Part shown: piece after piece, positions 40,447 through 45,659 of the stretch | Numbering within the stretch: the first letter of the stretch is position 1 | Layout of the letters: each line of letters begins with the position of its first letter | Source: Lysobacterales bacterium | GTDB taxonomy: Bacteria; Pseudomonadota; Gammaproteobacteria; Xanthomonadales; SZUA-36 | Direction of reading: 5' to 3' | Length of the DNA stretch: 45,659 nt | NCBI GenBank assembly: GCA_029859505.1 | Contig: JAOUCZ010000004.1 | Coordinates: 1-45,659 of the forward strand | The notes under the pieces: model-generated | What the model was told of the DNA's origin: nothing | The model's database searches: none | What the model saw: only the letters and a program-made list of their open reading frames with translations | Program-made: the position numbers and the translations under genes

Positions 40447-40836
40447 TTACCTCAACACCAACGCACTCAGATACAAGCCCAGTACAAACGCCAGGCCTGC
40501 ACCAGCCATGGTGGCTACAAAATAGAACGAGGCGTAAAAATACTCCTTGTCCTGTACAAACTGCCCCAACTCATACACAAATGATGACATGGTCGTGAAG
40601 CCGCCACAAAAACCCGTAGCCAGCAATAGCCGCATCTCCGTGGAAAGCAGTGTGGATGTCGCACCTATACCTGCGATCAGCCCGATCAGCAGGCAGCCTG
40701 CCACATTCGATATCAATGTACCGAGCGGCATACTCAAAGCGGCAATGTTTTGCGTGACCAGGCTCATACCATAACGGCTGACACCGCCCAGCATACTACC
40801 CAATCCAACATAGACAAATGGTAATATGGCAGCCAC
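40447..40836 (-). CDS. crcB: Fluoride efflux channel CrcB/Fluc
   Basis: GLGSMLGGVSRYGMSL, PLGTLISNVAGCLLIGLI, LLLATGFCGGFTTMSSFVYE. Confidence 0.94.
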   Translation of the reverse strand: MAAILPFVYVGLGSMLGGVSRYGMSLVTQNIAALSMPLGTLISNVAGCLLIGLIAGIGATSTLLSTEMRLLLATGFCGGFTTMSSFVYELGQFVQDKEYFYASFYFVATMAGAGLAFVLGLYLSALVLR

Positions 40837-40919
40837 CTTTTAATCCTTGCTGATTTCAATGGGTACATGATGCGATGCCCGCAGGCATGACGCAAGCGAT
40901 GAGACAGGAGAACACCCGG

Positions 40920-41552
40920 ATGAATAAGGACTCAAGCCTGAAAACTTATCTAAGCAGGCTACTGCACATAAAGCCCTCACCCTTGCGGCAGGGTCAGAAT
41001 GGGCCATATGTGTTTATTCACATCAACAAGACGGCCGGAACCAGTATAGGGAATGCCATAGGGCTACCGGTAAAGCATCATCAGACCGCGCGGGAGATCA
41101 TTGACAAGATAGGCAGGGATAAGTGGGATACGGCCTATAAATTCACCCTGGTGAGGAATCCATGGGACAAGGTGGTATCACACTACGAATACCGTCGAAA
41201 AAGGAATAAGACAGAAGTTGCCACACGCAATGTTTCGTTCTCCGAATGGGTCAAAAAGACCTACGGAACGGACAAGGATCCATTCTTTTACAATAACCCA
41301 AAGGCCTTTCAGCCACAGGTCGAGTGGCTCAAGGATGATCAGGGTAAGATTGCAATAGACTTCATTGGCAAGTTTGAATCTATCAATGACGACTTTAATC
41401 AGATAAAAGCCATCATCGGTATAGATGCTGAGCTACCCCATCTGAACGCCAGCAAGCGGGCAGGCTATCAATCCTATTACGACGATGAAACCCGGCAGAT
41501 AGTAGCCGAGTGGTTTCATGAAGACATCGAACTGTTCGGCTATAGCTTCTAA
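40920..41552 (+). CDS. Sulfotransferase family 2-type protein
   Basis: VFIHINKTAGTSIGNAI (5'-PSB loop-like), FTLVRNPWDKVVSHYEYRR (3'-PB-like), IDFIGKFESINDDF. Start MNKDSS chosen; 40875 also possible. Confidence 0.82.
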   Translation: MNKDSSLKTYLSRLLHIKPSPLRQGQNGPYVFIHINKTAGTSIGNAIGLPVKHHQTAREIIDKIGRDKWDTAYKFTLVRNPWDKVVSHYEYRRKRNKTEVATRNVSFSEWVKKTYGTDKDPFFYNNPKAFQPQVEWLKDDQGKIAIDFIGKFESINDDFNQIKAIIGIDAELPHLNASKRAGYQSYYDDETRQIVAEWFHEDIELFGYSF

Positions 41553-41575
41553 GCCAAATCCTTAGGTCAGCTGAA

Positions 41576-41608
41576 TGCCAGGCAACCGATTGTTACCGGT
41601 TGCTGGCA
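41576..41608. terminator. Hairpin between convergent genes, terminator-like but without a clear U tract
   Basis: TGCCAGGCAACCG-ATTGTTAC-CGGTTGCTGGCA, 12 bp with one bulged G. Confidence 0.45.
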
Positions 41609-41654
41609 CCATTTGCAAAGTTCAGTGAGGTTTATTCAAACCCCTCTATTTAAA

Positions 41655-43577
41655 TCAGGGCGTATACCAAATCGGTGCGGTATAAGCTCGCTCCTGGTGT
41701 ACAGTTTCTGCGCCATCTGGTATTTCAATACCAAAACGGAAGGCATCGTAGACGATCCAGCGCGGTGTTGGTATTTCGAGTACACGGGCGTAGTAAAAAG
41801 CACTTTGTTTGGCATCGAAATCAGGATCCGTCCAGACCGCACCAAGTTCGGAAGCGCCGATGGTGTTGGTCCAGTTGGCCGCAGCGATGTCTACCGTGTT
41901 GCCAACCGGGGGCAAAACGCCATTGGCATCTGGTTTACGACCATCCGACCATGCAACGTCATAGACTTTCTCGTGCTTGTTGCCTTTAGCATCCAGCCAG
42001 CCTTTGACAATCTGGATACGGTCGAGGTTGGCACCAATGGAGTCACGTAAGGCGTATACCATGAAGGTAGGCGCTCCACCCTTGCCGTTGGCTTGCAGGT
42101 CACCACCCATTGGCACGCCCTTCTCGTAACCACGGAAAGCGGGTGCGCGGCTATTGAGGTCTTCATCTACATAGTCCCAACCACCGAAGAAACGTACTGA
42201 GATACGCGGGCCAGTGGTGCCATAGACTTCCTTGCGTTTCATGGCATCCCAGATCGCGGTGCGGGTATTCTCTTTGGCCCATACACCGGTGTAACCTGAG
42301 GCGACCAGTTCATAACCTTCGAAAGCACCGTTTTCAGTTTTGGTGAAAGGGTGTCCCATACGTGCGGGTGAAGGCTCAGCATTGGTGGCCTTACCAAAGA
42401 AGTTGTCTTCCTCGGCGGTGGCTAGTGCAGTATGACTGTCGGTAGAGCCTACCAAACCGAATTTGTACGGATTGGTGCCGAATTTCTTCTCAAGCAACAG
42501 ACCGTTCTTCAGCGCTTCGCGGGCATACTCATATTGCAGCATGCTGTCTGTTTTAGACGCACTTAAATCCAGGTTGCCGGCATCCCAGGTCTCGTAGTCC
42601 GCAAATGCGTCATCCGGTGACAATAACGGATGCGTCTCACCATCACCCTTGATCTGGGTGACCTCGTACATCGGCTCCCAGCGGGCTCGTTTTTCTACGT
42701 AATTCCGGTCGACTTTCTTACCGGTGAACTGCTTGTCAACCGGGAACATGATGCCGTTTGACAGGTTGCCGTTATGTGCCAGGGCCAGAACCGAGCCCCC
42801 GGTCTTGGCCTCGTAAGCCTCAAGATAAGCATAAAAATCAAGTGGATCGGTTGAACCGACCGGAGCCTGGGTCGTGTAGGGCACAACCTGGCCGGCCTTG
42901 TCACCATTGTCACGGAAGATCGCATTGCGGTGCAGGTTATTACCCTTATCAAGCGAGGTCCATTCAAAACCAATAAACGTCGTGAATGAGCCGGGATCGT
43001 TGAAGCGCTCTGCAGCGTCGACAACATCCTCCCAGATCGACTTATAAATCTTTCCGCCCGGTGAGTATTCAGCCATCATCTGCAGATTGATATCGCCCTG
43101 TGAAAAGGTCGTAATCAGATCCAGAGCAGCCGCAACCGAGGCATCACCACCCTTCTGCAGACCGGCGTACCAACGCTTACCCTGCTCGTACTTGATAATA
43201 TCCGGCGCACCAGCCGCCATATCGCTAAAGAACCCCATACCATCGGAGTGGTCAGCAATTACCAGCCAGTCAAGCGGACGGCCAAGCTTTGCCGGCTGAC
43301 CACTGGAAGCCATTACCTGCTCGCCACGGGCGAACCGGTAGGCATCATCCAGGCCGAGCCGGGCGCCAAACAGGCCTGCATCCATCGATAACCCGGTATG
43401 CAGGTGGGTATCACCCCAGTACACCTGGTCAGGAAAACTGCGATCGGCATAAGGCGAGTAAGCCTTGCCGGGATACAGGTCATTTAATGAGTCTTTTGCG
43501 GGTGTGAATTGAGCGGTGGCCGTAGTGGCTGCGCCGAGTAATAAAATTGTAAAGATAAAGCGACGGGATCTAATCAT
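41655..43577 (-). CDS. DUF3604 domain-containing protein
   Basis: Signal peptide then [49 protein letters not shown]...[20 protein letters not shown]3604 features. Confidence 0.92.
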   Translation of the reverse strand: MIRSRRFIFTILLLGAATTATAQFTPAKDSLNDLYPGKAYSPYADRSFPDQVYWGDTHLHTGLSMDAGLFGARLGLDDAYRFARGEQVMASSGQPAKLGRPLDWLVIADHSDGMGFFSDMAAGAPDIIKYEQGKRWYAGLQKGGDASVAAALDLITTFSQGDINLQMMAEYSPGGKIYKSIWEDVVDAAERFNDPGSFTTFIGFEWTSLDKGNNLHRNAIFRDNGDKAGQVVPYTTQAPVGSTDPLDFYAYLEAYEAKTGGSVLALAHNGNLSNGIMFPVDKQFTGKKVDRNYVEKRARWEPMYEVTQIKGDGETHPLLSPDDAFADYETWDAGNLDLSASKTDSMLQYEYAREALKNGLLLEKKFGTNPYKFGLVGSTDSHTALATAEEDNFFGKATNAEPSPARMGHPFTKTENGAFEGYELVASGYTGVWAKENTRTAIWDAMKRKEVYGTTGPRISVRFFGGWDYVDEDLNSRAPAFRGYEKGVPMGGDLQANGKGGAPTFMVYALRDSIGANLDRIQIVKGWLDAKGNKHEKVYDVAWSDGRKPDANGVLPPVGNTVDIAAANWTNTIGASELGAVWTDPDFDAKQSAFYYARVLEIPTPRWIVYDAFRFGIEIPDGAETVHQERAYTAPIWYTP

Positions 43578-43657
43578 TTCTTAGCCTCCTCCAAGAACCA
43601 CTAGAACCAATTATTAAACCACAATTTCTTCGCTCGCGCCTTGATAAATGGAGTCCG

Positions 43658-44881
43658 TTACAACGGTACTTCAATCGCCTTTTCGGTTTTTAAAAATTTC
43701 ACCCTGCTGAAATACGTTCCGCAACGCCATAACCATTCCAGTGGACCAAAGTGATAGCGCGACAACCACCACTTACTCATACGAACCTGCAGAAAAATAA
43801 GCAAAAAACTGAGCAGGAACATTTGCCAGTCATGCAAATGACCCAGGTAACCCAGACCCCAGCCATACAGGATAAATGTCCCAATAAGGGTCTGTACTAA
43901 ATAGTTGGTGAGCGCCATACGGCCATAGGGCGCCAGGGACCCCAACCACCCCGTTGGGCGGCGTAAGAAGAGCAGCAGAAAGCCGCTCATCAAGAACGCT
44001 GTCAGCGCGGTATTAAACAGGTCGTAAGTTGTAACTGCGACTACCGAGGTCCAGTTCTTAAATTCCATCACATCAGGTATGGAAGAGAAAGTCACTGCCA
44101 TCAAAACAAAGAATCCCAGTGACAGACCAAGCGACCACCACATCACCTTCTTAATAAACGGTTTATTGGCCTCAAGGTTTCTCATAATGCCGGAGCGCAC
44201 CAGCCACATACCCACGAGAAAATAAGCGAGAGTAAGATACCCGCGCCCGAAGATAGCTACCATGAAATCCAATTTAGTGGCAAAGCCGTTATAGAAATTT
44301 TCTCTTGCGACTTCAATAAAAGAACCGTTCTGCAGTAATTCAACATAGGCCGCAACGACAGGAGATTCCGGAATGTAGTCATAGCTCAATATTGTCGACG
44401 TACCCGTTAGGAGATAGAAGAGATAACGACCTGTCCCCAGGCACAGCAAAACTACAATAAACCACAGCATTTTGCTCGACACGCGATAAAAAAGCGGCAG
44501 GCAAAAACCAATGGCAACATAAACAGTGAGAATATCACCGCGATAGAACAACGAATGTACAAAACCAATCGCCCCAAGTATCGCCAGACGCCAGATAAAG
44601 CGACCGGAAAAACTGCGTCCCTTGGCGGCAGCATTACCCATCATGATGGCAAAGCTCATTCCAAACAGCACCGCGAAGATGGAAAAGAACTTACCCATCA
44701 CGAATATAAAGTGAAAGCCCATCACAATTTGATCAACAATATTCGACCCCACCGCCCAGACCTCGGGCCTTGGTGCGGCAATAAACTGTTCGATCATATG
44801 TGCGAAAACAATGCCGGCCAACGCAAATCCGCGCAGCGCATCTACAGCCTCAATCCTGTTGTTTGGAGAAGCAATCTGCAT
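43658..44881 (-). CDS. DUF418 domain-containing membrane protein
   Basis: RIEAVDALRGFALAGIVFAHMIEQF...; C-terminal PYGRMALTNYLVQTLIGTFILYGWGLGYLG typical of DUF418. Confidence 0.9.
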   Translation of the reverse strand: MQIASPNNRIEAVDALRGFALAGIVFAHMIEQFIAAPRPEVWAVGSNIVDQIVMGFHFIFVMGKFFSIFAVLFGMSFAIMMGNAAAKGRSFSGRFIWRLAILGAIGFVHSLFYRGDILTVYVAIGFCLPLFYRVSSKMLWFIVVLLCLGTGRYLFYLLTGTSTILSYDYIPESPVVAAYVELLQNGSFIEVARENFYNGFATKLDFMVAIFGRGYLTLAYFLVGMWLVRSGIMRNLEANKPFIKKVMWWSLGLSLGFFVLMAVTFSSIPDVMEFKNWTSVVAVTTYDLFNTALTAFLMSGFLLLFLRRPTGWLGSLAPYGRMALTNYLVQTLIGTFILYGWGLGYLGHLHDWQMFLLSFLLIFLQVRMSKWWLSRYHFGPLEWLWRCGTYFSRVKFLKTEKAIEVPL

Positions 44882-45058
44882 AAATTGAACCCTTATTCTT
44901 ATTCTTATAAGCGTAGTCGACTTTTGGGGCCACTGCTAGCTGGATTATTGTACGGTGTTTCAGTGTGCGAGTTTTGCTAGTGTGACAATGGATAGCCGGA
45001 ATATTAATTTGTAGGTAACTTCAGTCACCTTAAGCACAACTGGAAGTGATGATAAGGT

Positions 45059-45565
45059 CTACCCCGCCAAAACCTTCTTCAAAAACTGCTCAAACAACAC
45101 TTCAACCGTTTCAATTGAGCTATGCAACACGTGATCACCACTGATCAGGTGCAGGGTGCAATCTGCTTCCTTTGCAAAGCGAATTGAGTTCTCCGGCGGA
45201 ATGATATCGTCAGACCAGCCATGCACAATTTCGATGTGCCGGGATTTGTGAGGGTAATTTTTACTTTGATAATCGTCGCCCATATACAACGCTGGCGCCA
45301 ACAGGAACACGGCCTGTGCTTCGACCTGCCCGGAAGCCACCAGCGACACGTAACCACCCATGCTTGAGCCCACCAGGATAAAGGGTCCCGCCTCATTGTT
45401 TAAAACATTCACCAGTCGCTCGACACGCAGATCAGCAGAATCACGCAAATCTGTGTAATCAATACTCTCAGCCATACAGCCGAGGCTTTCGGCAATGCCA
45501 GCGAGCCGCTTGATCTTGCTGCCCCAGGGGCCTCTTTCTTTGCCGTGAGCGAAGTATATTTTCAT
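45059..45565 (-). CDS. Alpha/beta hydrolase (YqiA/UPF0227-like esterase)
   Basis: MKIYFAHGKERGPWGSK...FILVGSSMGGYVSL (GxSxGG nucleophile elbow)...VHGWSDDIIPPENS...SGDHVLH (Asp, His). Confidence 0.83.
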   Translation of the reverse strand: MKIYFAHGKERGPWGSKIKRLAGIAESLGCMAESIDYTDLRDSADLRVERLVNVLNNEAGPFILVGSSMGGYVSLVASGQVEAQAVFLLAPALYMGDDYQSKNYPHKSRHIEIVHGWSDDIIPPENSIRFAKEADCTLHLISGDHVLHSSIETVEVLFEQFLKKVLAG

Positions 45566-45659
45566 TTACTGAGTTCCTTATAGGAACCGCATCGTAACAT
45601 GTAGAAAGAGGACAACAAGCTCATCCGATTCACCCGCCACGGGGTCCGTCAGCCCTTTC

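Noticed and set aside
40837-40920. Possible fluoride riboswitch upstream of crcB
   Set aside because: The leader has GATG-type fragments but I could not fit the conserved fluoride riboswitch core; an Infernal scan with the crcB Rfam model would decide.
1-45659. CRISPR array, prophage, transposase or defence island
   Set aside because: No regularly spaced direct repeats, integrase, transposase or known defence genes were seen on reading.

Overview
This window looks like ordinary chromosomal DNA from a gammaproteobacterium. That is inferred from gene content and order; I ran no searches. It starts in a tRNA-Thr(UGU) gene, truncated by the window edge. Recognisable housekeeping blocks include birA/SPOR protein/plsY/DAK2-DegV, sdaA, prfC, the lptD-surA-pdxA-rsmA-apaG-apaH cluster facing folA-thyA-lgt, a six-gene DUF3450/ExbB/ExbB/ExbD/TonB/TPR energy-transduction operon, and crcB-DUF190. 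I found no CRISPR array, prophage, transposase or obvious defence island. The points I would check first are: (1) a non-coding region between apaH and folA with three interlocking long inverted repeats; (2) a FakA-FakB-like (DAK2+DegV) fusion next to plsY; (3) a frameshifted SLC13-type transporter; (4) a 43-bp exact duplication of an M23 peptidase gene tail on the far side of an OmpA-family gene; (5) a two-domain MFS-PlsC fusion; and (6) several uncharacterised lineage-type proteins. No clearly new multi-gene system is demonstrated.
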